Of a stretch of DNA of 64,000 nt, positions 25,220 through 33,615 are shown in pieces. A program made the translations under genes and the position numbers. Source of the stretch: an uncultured Ruminococcus sp. (GTDB lineage Bacteria; Bacillota; Clostridia; Oscillospirales; Ruminococcaceae); the NCBI GenBank assembly GCA_947627275.1, contig CANQVK010000009.1, forward strand, positions 27,742 through 91,741. Reading direction: 5' to 3'. How positions within the stretch are numbered: position 1 is the stretch's first letter; each line of letters starts with the position of its first letter. The notes under the pieces were generated by a model that did not search any database, had not been told where the DNA came from, and worked only from the letters and a program-made list of their open reading frames with translations.

Positions 25220-26749
25220 TTATTTCCATGTAGTTTTAAATTCTGTGTCTGAATTAAGATTTTCAGCGTTTTCTATCAGTGTTTCCACATAAGACTTGGA
25301 TATAGTGAACTTACTTTCGCCGTTTGCCGTAATAAGCGCCTGCATGGACGACTTCTCATAAAAATCGAACTCCAGAGTTTCGCCCGTATAGCTGTCGGTG
25401 AATTTCAGGGACGCCATAGGCTCGCCCTTCGGTACCTCCTCGTCAAGCGCAAAATCCTCCGCATGAGCGCTTATAAGAAAGCTGTAGAACTGTCTGTACC
25501 GCTCGCTGTCAAACTCCTCGCCGTTGAGCTTTACGGAGAAGTTTTCCGCCGTAAGCTTATCGACCTCCTTGTCGGGATCGATCCGCTCGATCTCAAAGGC
25601 ATATTCATTTTTGCCGCAGGTCACGCTAAGCTCGGGGATATTCCATACATAAGAAGCGATAAATATTCTCGAAGCAATGTCAACGGGCTTGACTGTCACC
25701 CATTTTGCTTTTTCAGCGTCAATAATGAATATAACGTTTCCACCTTTCAGCATTCCGTAGCAGCTCTTTCCGTCGCCGTCGGCAAAGGGTTCGCTGAGAA
25801 GAAGATCGTATTTATTTCCGTCATCGCAGTCCATAGTTACGGTGCAGTAAGGCTTTTTAAGACCCGCCTCCGCAATATCGGACTTTGAACAGTGTACGGC
25901 ATATATGCCGTCCGCGCTGAGTCCGAACATGCCCGTCACTATGTCTGTTGCTTTTTCAACCGTAAGATATGCAAATGTCGGTTTCGTCATAACATGAACA
26001 GCCGATGTTCCGCCGCTGTACTCCGATTCCTCGCTCTTTTCATCGTATTCGAGAAGAATGTCGTCCTCCATATCGGCTCTTTTTATACGCAGAGAGTTGA
26101 CCTGGGGATACTCCTCGGGCGCTTTGAGAACCGTCGTTTCCACGAGATCCAAAAGCGTCTTTCTGTAATTGGCAAGAGCTGAATTACGCACCGTAAACAC
26201 CGTATCCACGCCGTCTATCATAACATACGAAACGTCCCCCACTGGAGCTTCATCGCCTATGAACATACGGTATTTCGTTCCTGTCTCATACTCGATGTCT
26301 ACTGTGATCGCAGGCGTTTCAAGACCGAATTTATCGAGGTCGGTACAGTTTTCCTCGACCACGGATTCGGAAGTAAGTCCGTTGGCATTGTTCGCCATAG
26401 TGCCGATAACGGAATCGTTCATTAAAACGTCCTGATAGCCGTCAAGAGTATATGTCGCCGCAGTTTCTGCTGTCTGTGCGGTTTTCTGCACCACATGAAG
26501 CTCGTCTGTGGGGTTCTTCACGTTGACCGTTTTGATAACGCCTTTCAGGTCAGCCCCCGTTTCGGGGTCTGTACCTGTGACCTTATCGTCGTGAATAAGG
26601 ATCTTTATCTGCTGTTCTGTCCCCGAGGATTCCGGCTCGGAACTGCCGCCGTTATCCTTCGGATCAGTCAGCATGAGAGCCGCAGCGCCTCCGCCCAGTA
26701 CGACCAGCGCTGCGCTGAGTACGATAATACCTTTAACTGAATTTTTCAT
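25220..26749 (-). CDS. DUF4340-domain membrane-anchored protein
   Basis: The 509-residue protein has one N-terminal transmembrane helix (KGIIVLSAALVVLGGGAAALML). An extracytoplasmic region (residues ~75-500) follows, with repeated strands and motifs such as KFGLETPAITVDIEYETGTKYRMFIGDEAP, typical of DUF4340. This family accompanies GldG-like proteins in ABC operons of bacteria that do not glide; its role is unknown. ATG 26749 is preferred over the ORF-track start because GGAG lies 9 bases upstream. It then overlaps the GldG-like stop by ATGA. Confidence 0.82.
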   Translation of the reverse strand: MKNSVKGIIVLSAALVVLGGGAAALMLTDPKDNGGSSEPESSGTEQQIKILIHDDKVTGTDPETGADLKGVIKTVNVKNPTDELHVVQKTAQTAETAATYTLDGYQDVLMNDSVIGTMANNANGLTSESVVEENCTDLDKFGLETPAITVDIEYETGTKYRMFIGDEAPVGDVSYVMIDGVDTVFTVRNSALANYRKTLLDLVETTVLKAPEEYPQVNSLRIKRADMEDDILLEYDEKSEESEYSGGTSAVHVMTKPTFAYLTVEKATDIVTGMFGLSADGIYAVHCSKSDIAEAGLKKPYCTVTMDCDDGNKYDLLLSEPFADGDGKSCYGMLKGGNVIFIIDAEKAKWVTVKPVDIASRIFIASYVWNIPELSVTCGKNEYAFEIERIDPDKEVDKLTAENFSVKLNGEEFDSERYRQFYSFLISAHAEDFALDEEVPKGEPMASLKFTDSYTGETLEFDFYEKSSMQALITANGESKFTISKSYVETLIENAENLNSDTEFKTTWK

Positions 26750-28362
26750 TTGTTCTTTCTCCATAAGAGGACTATAAGTCCCGCAAGACCGATAAGAAGC
26801 GGAATTACCACAACTACCACTACAAGGATAACTCTTGCCGAACCTGTTGTAAGTGAAAGCGTATACTGCTCGAGAGCCTTTTCAGGAATGATAACGCTCG
26901 CTTCCTTACCTGTCATATCGTTTACGACGTTAAGCGTTACGTTTGCGTTGTTGTAGGTATTCGTACCCGAAAGAATAAGGTTGTCGAGCATGAACGGACT
27001 GCCCACCACAAGTATCTCGCTGCCGTAAACGTCAAGTCCCGAAGAAGTCTCCTTTCTTGATTTTACAACGATATTGTAAGCCGCTTTCTCCTCGGAAACT
27101 TCATTTCCCTCAAGGAGAGAGGCAACATACGACGTAGGCGATGATTTGATTATCTCCGTAACGATGCTTTCATTGTTCTTGCTCAGTACCGTAATTGGAC
27201 GCGCCTGCGGAGCTATGATCGGCAGAGCCTCGTTTGTGAGAGTTCCTGCCGCCTCTGCGTCGGCGATCTGTACTGTGGGAGCGTAGGTTACCTGTCCGAG
27301 AGACGCAACGCTCGCCTGAACCATGCTGCTGTCGTCAAATACGACAGACGGCTCTATCTGTATCTTCCAGTCCGCAAGAAATTCCGTGATATTTGGAAGA
27401 TTCGTAGCATACAGGTTGGGAATGTATATCATGTTACGCTCATAATTTCCGCTGTTGTAAAGGAAATCGCTGAGCTTTGTGATAATATCCTCCGTGAAGT
27501 CAACTCCGGGAGAAGCGACGATTACAAGGTCGTAATCCTCGGGACTGAGAGCGTCTGTGCCGATGTCGATATTCGTGCAGTCATAGCCGTTCTTAGCCAG
27601 AAACGACTGAAGGGAGGACGCAACTGCGGAATGCGTCTGATCTACTATGGCGTTGCCGTTCATGCTGCTGATGACCGCAGCTCTTACGGGATTGGCGTCC
27701 GTAACAGCCTTGACAGCCGATGTGATAACGCTTTCTCCTGCGAACACCATGTTGATATTTCCCTGCGTGCTGTTCTGGGAGGGGGTTATCATAGCGGCAA
27801 CTTCTTCGGGAGTAATGAATTTTACTCTTTCGCCGCTTCTTACAACGATTCCGCCCTCTGTAATATCTCCGCTGTAGTACTGACCAAGCTCCGTAACAAC
27901 ATCGGGATTCTTGGTGATGTCAACGTATTTTACGCTGATACTGCCCTTGCCCGACTCGGCGTATACGGAATACTTATCAAGTATTTCAGGAATAATATCG
28001 TAAGGACATTCTACGACCGCTCCGTAATACTGGTAGAACATCTGCTCGTACTGACTTGAAATAGCCGTGAAGTAATCCTCCGTAGTCGTAACGATTATCT
28101 CGACGTCCTTATCGACAGCCTCGAGAGCCGATATAGTCTCCTCGGATATTTCGTGACGGTTATCGGGCGTAAGGTCGAATTTAACGGGATAACGCTTCAT
28201 AAGAAGTCCGCATACAATGTTTGCCGCTATAACGACTGCAATTACAAGTATTATTGTAACTGCCGATACCGAACCGAATTTCAGCTTTTTAAGATTTTTC
28301 TTCGGCTTTGCCGCTTTTTCTTCGGATACGGCGATGTCCTTTTCTTTATCTTTTTTACTCAT
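26746..28362 (-). CDS. GldG-like ABC-transporter auxiliary membrane protein
   Basis: The 538-residue protein has a lysine-rich cytoplasmic start, a transmembrane helix (VSAVTIILVIAVVIAANIVCGL) and a large external domain. The external domain carries the family signature VKFDLTPDNRHEISEETISAL and a DUF4350/IFT52-like stretch (YDLVIVASPGVDFTEDIITKLSDFL). A second C-terminal helix (VVVVVIPLLIGLAGLIVLLW) precedes RKNK. GldG-type proteins partner ABC permeases; here the ATPase and permease genes lie directly upstream. The substrate is unknown. The start ATG has GGAG 10 bases upstream; the ORF-track start is 15 codons earlier. Confidence 0.87.
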   Translation of the reverse strand: MSKKDKEKDIAVSEEKAAKPKKNLKKLKFGSVSAVTIILVIAVVIAANIVCGLLMKRYPVKFDLTPDNRHEISEETISALEAVDKDVEIIVTTTEDYFTAISSQYEQMFYQYYGAVVECPYDIIPEILDKYSVYAESGKGSISVKYVDITKNPDVVTELGQYYSGDITEGGIVVRSGERVKFITPEEVAAMITPSQNSTQGNINMVFAGESVITSAVKAVTDANPVRAAVISSMNGNAIVDQTHSAVASSLQSFLAKNGYDCTNIDIGTDALSPEDYDLVIVASPGVDFTEDIITKLSDFLYNSGNYERNMIYIPNLYATNLPNITEFLADWKIQIEPSVVFDDSSMVQASVASLGQVTYAPTVQIADAEAAGTLTNEALPIIAPQARPITVLSKNNESIVTEIIKSSPTSYVASLLEGNEVSEEKAAYNIVVKSRKETSSGLDVYGSEILVVGSPFMLDNLILSGTNTYNNANVTLNVVNDMTGKEASVIIPEKALEQYTLSLTTGSARVILVVVVVVIPLLIGLAGLIVLLWRKNK

Positions 28363-28384
28363 CTGTGTATAACTCCTTTCTGCA

Positions 28385-29089
28385 TCAGCCCCAGCGTCTC
28401 TTGTCAAGTACCCTTACCGAGAAGAAATTGAAGAGAACTGCCGTGCTGAGGAAGAATACTATACTTGAAAGGTCGAAAACTCCGCGAGTAAACTCAACGT
28501 ATCTTGAATAAAAGGAAATTGAAAGCAGAGCCTTCTGAATAAATTCCACAGGAATATTCGCCGCAAGGGAATCCATAAGGTAAAGAACGAAAAGCACAAA
28601 CATTCCGATAACTGCGGAAGCCATCTGATTTTCCGTAAGAGACGATACGAAAAGTCCTATAGCTATAAAGGCGGCTCCTAGAAACAGCATTGCAAAATAG
28701 TTGCCCAGAAGGGTAGACCATACTACCTCGCCGCAAAGCGCAATGATTATTGAATAAACGAAAACTATGCTTTCAGCGATGATGAAAAGCGTAAGAGCCG
28801 CAAAGTATTTGCCCAGCACAATAGAAGCAAGGCTGACGGGAGCTGTCAGAAGTCCCTGATCCGTACGGTTCTTTTTCTCCTCGCTGAGAAGCTTCATGGT
28901 GAGTATAGGAATGAGGAAAAGCACGATTATGAACATCGAGCTGAACATCGGAGACATATCCGACACGCCTGAGCCGATAACGCCCAAAGAGAAGAAAAGT
29001 CCCGAGAAAAGCGCAAAGCCCGCAAGGAATACGTAAGCTATTCCCGAAGTAAAGAATGCGCCCATTTCACGTCTGTATATTACTCCCAT
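28385..29089 (-). CDS. ABC-2-type permease (GldF-like)
   Basis: The 234-residue polytopic protein has six hydrophobic segments, beginning RREMGAFFTSGIAYVFLAGFALFSGLFF. The characteristic cytoplasmic loop of ABC-2/GldF permeases is KLLSEEKKNRTDQGLLTAPVSLASIVLGKY. It is the membrane channel for the ATPase encoded directly upstream; the start overlaps that gene's stop by one base (TAATG), which indicates coupled translation. Export rather than import is inferred from the ABC-2 class. Confidence 0.9.
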   Translation of the reverse strand: MGVIYRREMGAFFTSGIAYVFLAGFALFSGLFFSLGVIGSGVSDMSPMFSSMFIIVLFLIPILTMKLLSEEKKNRTDQGLLTAPVSLASIVLGKYFAALTLFIIAESIVFVYSIIIALCGEVVWSTLLGNYFAMLFLGAAFIAIGLFVSSLTENQMASAVIGMFVLFVLYLMDSLAANIPVEFIQKALLSISFYSRYVEFTRGVFDLSSIVFFLSTAVLFNFFSVRVLDKRRWG

Positions 29090-30225
29090 TACTTATCCCC
29101 TCCTTTTTTTGACGAGGACTTTTTGTCCTTTTTGTCCTTGGTCACGGAAGCTTCGCCGTCATCGGAATTTTCGGCGTCGGAAGCAGCCTCCTCCGTTTTT
29201 GCGCCGCTTTTTTCAAAGTCTATTTCATAGCCCGAAAGCGCCGATTTCTTTTCGTCCTCCGCTCTTACCGCTGTAACGTCTCCGGAGGTTATCTTCATGA
29301 AGATGTCCTCCAGCGTCATGTCGGAAAGCTGGAACATAAGGATATTCCAATCCTTTTCACGGCAAAGGGTATTTATTGCACGGCGAACGTCGATCTCCTC
29401 GTCCGATTCGATGTCGTAGTCGTATATTCCCTTTTCACGCTCCATATCCGCACGGACGTACTTTACTCCGTCTATAGCCTTCAAAGCGTCTGCGATCTCC
29501 TTCTTGTCCGATGCGGTATGGGTCGAGCCTTCGATACGGACTGTCATTTTATGCTCGTTCGTGAGCTTATCGGCAATCTCGCCCGCCGTACCGTCCGCAG
29601 CGATAACGCCCTTGTTTATAATGATTATCCTGTCGCATACAGCCTGTATTTCGGGGAGGATATGCGATGAAAGTATGACAGTATGATTCTTGCCCAGCTT
29701 CTTGATAAGGCTTCTTATCTCGATTATCTGGCTCGGGTCAAGACCTACGGTCGGCTCGTCGAGGATAAGCACGGGAGGGTTGTTTATAAGAGCCTGCGCA
29801 AGACCCACTCTCTGTTTATAACCCTTTGAAAGGTTGCGTATCAGACGTTCCCTTACATGGGATATTTTGCAGAGATCGCATATTTCTTTCAGATGCGCTT
29901 TTCTTGTGAGCTTGCACTTTTTCAGGTCGTACATGAAATTAAGGTATCCGTCAACGGTCATATCCACATAAAGAGGCGGTATCTCAGGGAGATAGCCTAT
30001 ATTCGACTTAGCCTCGATAGGGTTCTCCAGAATATCCACGCCGTTGATAAGTATCTGTCCCGAAGTAGACGAAATATACCCCGTCAGCATGTTCATGGTC
30101 GTTGATTTGCCTGCGCCGTTAGGTCCGAGAAAGCCCAGTATCTCACCCTTTCCAACGGAGAAGCTTATATCGTTCACGGCTTTTTTGTCGCCGTAACGCT
30201 TGCTTAGGTTTTTGACCTCGATCAT
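29089..30225 (-). CDS. ABC transporter ATP-binding protein (GldA/CcmA-like)
   Basis: The 378-residue protein has the nucleotide-binding domain in residues 1-225: Walker A GPNGAGKST, ABC signature LSKGYKQRVGLAQAL, Walker B VLILDEPTVGLDP, and an H-loop (SSHILPE). A C-terminal regulatory region follows, ending in an unusual charged tail (KDKKDKKSSSKKGGDK). The ORF track starts 48 codons too early, through the repeat at 30252-30386; ATG 30225 follows AGGAGG. First gene of the ATPase-permease-GldG-DUF4340 operon, whose leader consists almost entirely of that repeat. Confidence 0.92.
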   Translation of the reverse strand: MIEVKNLSKRYGDKKAVNDISFSVGKGEILGFLGPNGAGKSTTMNMLTGYISSTSGQILINGVDILENPIEAKSNIGYLPEIPPLYVDMTVDGYLNFMYDLKKCKLTRKAHLKEICDLCKISHVRERLIRNLSKGYKQRVGLAQALINNPPVLILDEPTVGLDPSQIIEIRSLIKKLGKNHTVILSSHILPEIQAVCDRIIIINKGVIAADGTAGEIADKLTNEHKMTVRIEGSTHTASDKKEIADALKAIDGVKYVRADMEREKGIYDYDIESDEEIDVRRAINTLCREKDWNILMFQLSDMTLEDIFMKITSGDVTAVRAEDEKKSALSGYEIDFEKSGAKTEEAASDAENSDDGEASVTKDKKDKKSSSKKGGDK

Positions 30226-30251
30226 TTTGAGAAGTCCTCCTGATATTTTAT

Positions 30252-30386
30252 TTATAGTGAACGTCAAAATAAATTTGACGTTCACTATAATTTTGATTTT
30301 AATTGCCTTGCACATTCGCTCACTTACGTTCGCTGCGTGCGAATCGGCAAATAGCAAACGCAAAAACATTTTGCCGTTTGCTATAA
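30252..30386 (-). repeat. TTATAG-bounded three-hairpin element, copy 1 (leader of ABC operon)
   Basis: The 135-bp element on the minus strand runs TTATAGCAAACG..CGTTTGCTAT, then TTGCC..GGCAA, then TAGTGAACGTC..GACGTTCACTA. It carries 14 extra bases in the central hairpin relative to copy 2 (45163-45283). The two ends are themselves inverted repeats (TTATAGCAAACG against TTATAGTGAACG). It lies between a TATTAT-like -10 (about 30405) and the SD of the ABC ATPase, 26 bases from the start codon. Confidence 0.8.
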
Positions 30387-30452
30387 TAACGCTTTTTAAA
30401 TAATATAATACATATGTGAAAACAGCGTGAAAGCATTACGAATTTTCTATGT

Positions 30453-31322
30453 TCATATTAAAATATGTTGTACGCTTTCCATATCTTCGGCGATCTGCCT
30501 TTTAAGTTCATCTACGGAATCAAATTTCTGTTCGGGACGCATAAATTCCAAAAGATTCACTCTGACCCTTTTTCCGTACAAATCGCCAGAAAAATCTATA
30601 ATATGGGTTTCCGCAAGCGGTATGCCAACATAATTCACAGTAGGCTTGATACCGATATTTGTTATAGCTCTGTACCAACGTCCGCCAATAAGAACATCGG
30701 ACGCATAAACGCCGAATTTCGGAACAAGCTGACCCTTGCCAAAAACCTGATTTATAGTCGGAAAGCCGATAGTCCTGCCGAGTTCCGCACCGTGAACGAC
30801 TTCTCTGCCGATAGTATAAGGTTCGCCGAGAAACTGCCATGACCTTACGGTATCGCCGTTCAGGAGCATATTGCGGACAGCCGTTGAAGATACTGTTTCG
30901 CCCTCATAGGTAACATCGTCTATACCGACAACATCAAAACCGTATTTTCTGCCGAGTTTACACAGTTCTACAATTCCGCACAAAGCATTTTTTCCGAACC
31001 TGAAACTATTTCCGCAGCAGACAAGACCTGCGTTAAGTTTGTCAACAAGAATATTTTTAACAAATTCTTCGCCGCTCATTCCGCACACGTCACCGAAATC
31101 AACGGAATAAACCTGTTCAATACCGCAGTCGGCAAGAAGTCTGTCCTTTTCTTCTTTATCGTATATATATCCGCATCTGCTTTTTATCGCAACAGTTTCG
31201 GGGTTGAACGTAAATACAGACGGCACAAGTCCGCTTTCCACCGCAACATTCAGCAAGAAACGATGTCCGAGATGAATACCGTCAAAAAGACCGAGCGCAA
31301 CAGCAGATTTTCTTTTATTCAT
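30453..31322 (-). CDS. ribF: Bifunctional riboflavin kinase / FMN adenylyltransferase
   Basis: Makes FMN and FAD from riboflavin. The 289-residue protein has the adenylyltransferase domain first (ALGLFDGIHLGHRFLL; GNSFRFGKNALC; TAVRNMLLNGD). The riboflavin kinase domain follows (GRTIGFPTINQVF, GVYASDV, AITNIGIKPTV, ETHIIDFSGDLYGKRV). Last gene of the rimP-infB operon, 9 bp after truB, the order seen in many Firmicutes. No clear terminator follows before 30386. Confidence 0.95.
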   Translation of the reverse strand: MNKRKSAVALGLFDGIHLGHRFLLNVAVESGLVPSVFTFNPETVAIKSRCGYIYDKEEKDRLLADCGIEQVYSVDFGDVCGMSGEEFVKNILVDKLNAGLVCCGNSFRFGKNALCGIVELCKLGRKYGFDVVGIDDVTYEGETVSSTAVRNMLLNGDTVRSWQFLGEPYTIGREVVHGAELGRTIGFPTINQVFGKGQLVPKFGVYASDVLIGGRWYRAITNIGIKPTVNYVGIPLAETHIIDFSGDLYGKRVRVNLLEFMRPEQKFDSVDELKRQIAEDMESVQHILI

Positions 31323-31331
31323 TGGTTCACC

Positions 31332-32222
31332 TCAGATAAAATTTTTAAGCACACGCAGACAGCCACTTTCACGGTCGGCTGACCCAAGCCCTATAAAGCC
31401 GCCGTCAAAGCCGTATACGGAATACTCCGAAGCGTTCGGATCTATGCGGTTTATACGATTAAGGTCGAGCCTTACGCCGTTTTTGTACATTCTTGTCTGA
31501 ACCTCATTCAGCCTGATTTCAGGAAGTCCCGAAAATATATATTTTGTAGGTATAATAATTTTTTCGAGACGGTTTTCGTCTTTGGCACGCTGAATTTCGT
31601 CAAGCGTATAACAGTCACAAAGAGCAAATCCTCCTGACTGTATACGTTCAAGAGCAGTCATAACGCCGCCGCAGCCGAGTTTTTCGCCAATATCGTGAAT
31701 AATAGTGCGGATATATGTCCCTTTTCCGCAGCATATTTCAATGGTTCCCTCTTGTGTTTCTTCATTATATTTGTATAATTTAATATGTTTTACTTCAATT
31801 TCACGAGGCTTACGTTCAACTTCAATGCCCTGACGCGCCAAATCATAGAGACGTTTTCCGTTTACCTGCACTGCCGAATACATAGGCGGAATCTGCATGA
31901 TATTTCCGATAAATTCAGGAATAACAGCTTTAAGCTCTTTTAACGATACTTTCTTATCGGATTTTGTAAGAATATTTCCTGTAATATCCTGCGTATCGGA
32001 AGTCATACCAAATCTGAAATCAGCAACATATACTTTTCTGCTATCAAGCATGTCACAGGCTTTTGTGGCAGTTCCGACAAATACGGGCAGAACGCCTGTC
32101 GCCATAGGGTCGAGAGTTCCGCCGTGACCGAGACGGCGTATTTTCAGTATTCCGCGAAGCTTTGCAATAACGTCAAAGGACGTAAAGCCCTCCGGTTTGT
32201 TCACGCAAAGAATGCCGTTCAT
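31332..32222 (-). CDS. truB: tRNA pseudouridine-55 synthase
   Basis: Forms pseudouridine 55 in the T-loop of tRNAs. The 296-residue protein has the catalytic motif GHGGTLDPMATGVLPV with the active-site Asp near residue 38. It also has YSAVQVNGKRLYDLARQG and the RNA-contact stretch GTYIRTIIHDIG. Its start overlaps the nrnA stop by ATGA. The C-terminal PUA-like part appears shortened compared with E. coli TruB, which is usual in Firmicutes. Confidence 0.95.
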   Translation of the reverse strand: MNGILCVNKPEGFTSFDVIAKLRGILKIRRLGHGGTLDPMATGVLPVFVGTATKACDMLDSRKVYVADFRFGMTSDTQDITGNILTKSDKKVSLKELKAVIPEFIGNIMQIPPMYSAVQVNGKRLYDLARQGIEVERKPREIEVKHIKLYKYNEETQEGTIEICCGKGTYIRTIIHDIGEKLGCGGVMTALERIQSGGFALCDCYTLDEIQRAKDENRLEKIIIPTKYIFSGLPEIRLNEVQTRMYKNGVRLDLNRINRIDPNASEYSVYGFDGGFIGLGSADRESGCLRVLKNFI

Positions 32223-33169
32223 GCCAGAGCCTTCCTTACTGCATCGACTAATTGCGCCTTGACCGATTCACAGTTTCCCTTAATGGAACAGCCCGCCGCC
32301 TTTGCGTGACCGCCGCCGCCGAGAGTCTGACATATCTCGGAAACGTTCACTTCATCGGCTGAACGGAAAGAGCATTTAAATTCGCCCGGCTCGCGTTCAC
32401 GCATAAGTATGCCTACCTCCGTGCCTTCAAGCTGTAGAGTAATGGGAGCAAGTCCCTCCAGCTCATCGCAGGTGATACCGAGACTGCTCATCATTTCCTG
32501 AGTTACGGCGGCGATGATCAGCTTTCCGCCGATATGCTCCTCCATAAGCTCGCAGAACTTAGCCTCTAAAAGCATTCTGCCCTTTGACTTGACCTCGAAC
32601 ATATAGCGGTTTATAAGCCCAAAATTAATATCGTAGCTTCGCTTCATTTCAGCCGCTATCTCATGGGCTCTCGGAGTTGTGCAGTCGTACCTGAAGCAGC
32701 CCGAATCCGTAGCTATGCCGGTATAAAGGCACATTGCACAGTGACGGCTTATTTCTACCTCCATACGCTTCGCAAGATTATATATGACCTCGCAGGCAGC
32801 CGTTGCCTTTGATCTGAGAAGCGTCATTTCGGCATAATTTTTGTTTGACTCATGATGATCTATGCAAAGCTGAACTCTGTTACCGTATATCTCCTCGTAC
32901 CTGCCCATAAGCTTGGTATCGGCAATGTCAACGGCGATAACGGTCTTAGGCTCAAAATCCTCATTCTGCTGACTGGCGGTCATAAAACCGTAGCGTGAAG
33001 GAAATCCGTCACTGCACACCACACGGCTTCTTACGCCAAGCTCCGCCAGTATATCCTTTAAGCCGAAGCCTGCTCCGATACAGTCGCCGTCGGGACTCTG
33101 ATGCGTTATTATAACCGCATCCTCGCAGTTTCTGAGGAAGGTTTCAGCCTCGCTGTATCCAATATACAT
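32219..33169 (-). CDS. nrnA: DHH-family NrnA-like nanoRNase / pAp phosphatase
   Basis: Manganese-dependent phosphodiesterase expected to degrade short oligoribonucleotides and dephosphorylate pAp. The 316-residue protein shows the DHH-domain metal ligands (SPDGDCIGAGFG, VDIADTKLMG, CIDHHESN) and the C-terminal DHHA1 signature (GGGGHAKAAGC). It lies between rbfA and truB as in other Firmicutes. Confidence 0.92.
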   Translation of the reverse strand: MYIGYSEAETFLRNCEDAVIITHQSPDGDCIGAGFGLKDILAELGVRSRVVCSDGFPSRYGFMTASQQNEDFEPKTVIAVDIADTKLMGRYEEIYGNRVQLCIDHHESNKNYAEMTLLRSKATAACEVIYNLAKRMEVEISRHCAMCLYTGIATDSGCFRYDCTTPRAHEIAAEMKRSYDINFGLINRYMFEVKSKGRMLLEAKFCELMEEHIGGKLIIAAVTQEMMSSLGITCDELEGLAPITLQLEGTEVGILMREREPGEFKCSFRSADEVNVSEICQTLGGGGHAKAAGCSIKGNCESVKAQLVDAVRKALA

Positions 33170-33187
33170 ACCGCATCCCTCTCTTAG

Positions 33188-33526
33188 TTAAAGTAGGTCT
33201 TTGAGTTTTTTGCTTATCTCTGCGCCCCGTTCTATAGAGGCATCCGCGATAAACGTAAGCTCAGGGGATTTTCTCAGATGCAGACGGTGAAAAAGCTCAC
33301 GGCGTATATATCCTGCCGCGCTTTTCAACCCCTGCACAGAGCCTTTTGTTTTTTCTATACCGCCGAGACTCGATACGTACACCTTGCAGACGGACATATC
33401 CCCCGACAGTTCAACTCTTACTATGGTCAGGAGCTTATCGACCCTTGGGTCTTTTATATCCCGAAGGATCGCCGTAAGCTCTCTTTTTATATCTTCCGCC
33501 GTCCGGCTGTTTTTGTAATTTGCCAT
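33188..33526 (-). CDS. rbfA: Ribosome-binding factor A
   Basis: Cold-response factor for maturation of the 30S subunit 5' region of 16S rRNA. The 112-residue protein has the KH-like RbfA fold, visible as NSRTAEDIKRELTAILRDI, KVYVSSLGG and LRKSPELTFIADASIERG. The ORF-track start is 17 codons too early; ATG 33526 follows AAAGGAG. It comes 89 bp after infB and 18 bp before nrnA. Confidence 0.92.
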   Translation of the reverse strand: MANYKNSRTAEDIKRELTAILRDIKDPRVDKLLTIVRVELSGDMSVCKVYVSSLGGIEKTKGSVQGLKSAAGYIRRELFHRLHLRKSPELTFIADASIERGAEISKKLKDLL

Positions 33527-33615
33527 AATACTCCTTTTCAAGTCGGGAGCGCAGAGCTGACAGTCCTGCAAATACACTGCAAAACAGGTCTGATAAAGCC
33601 CTTAACTCACAGCTC

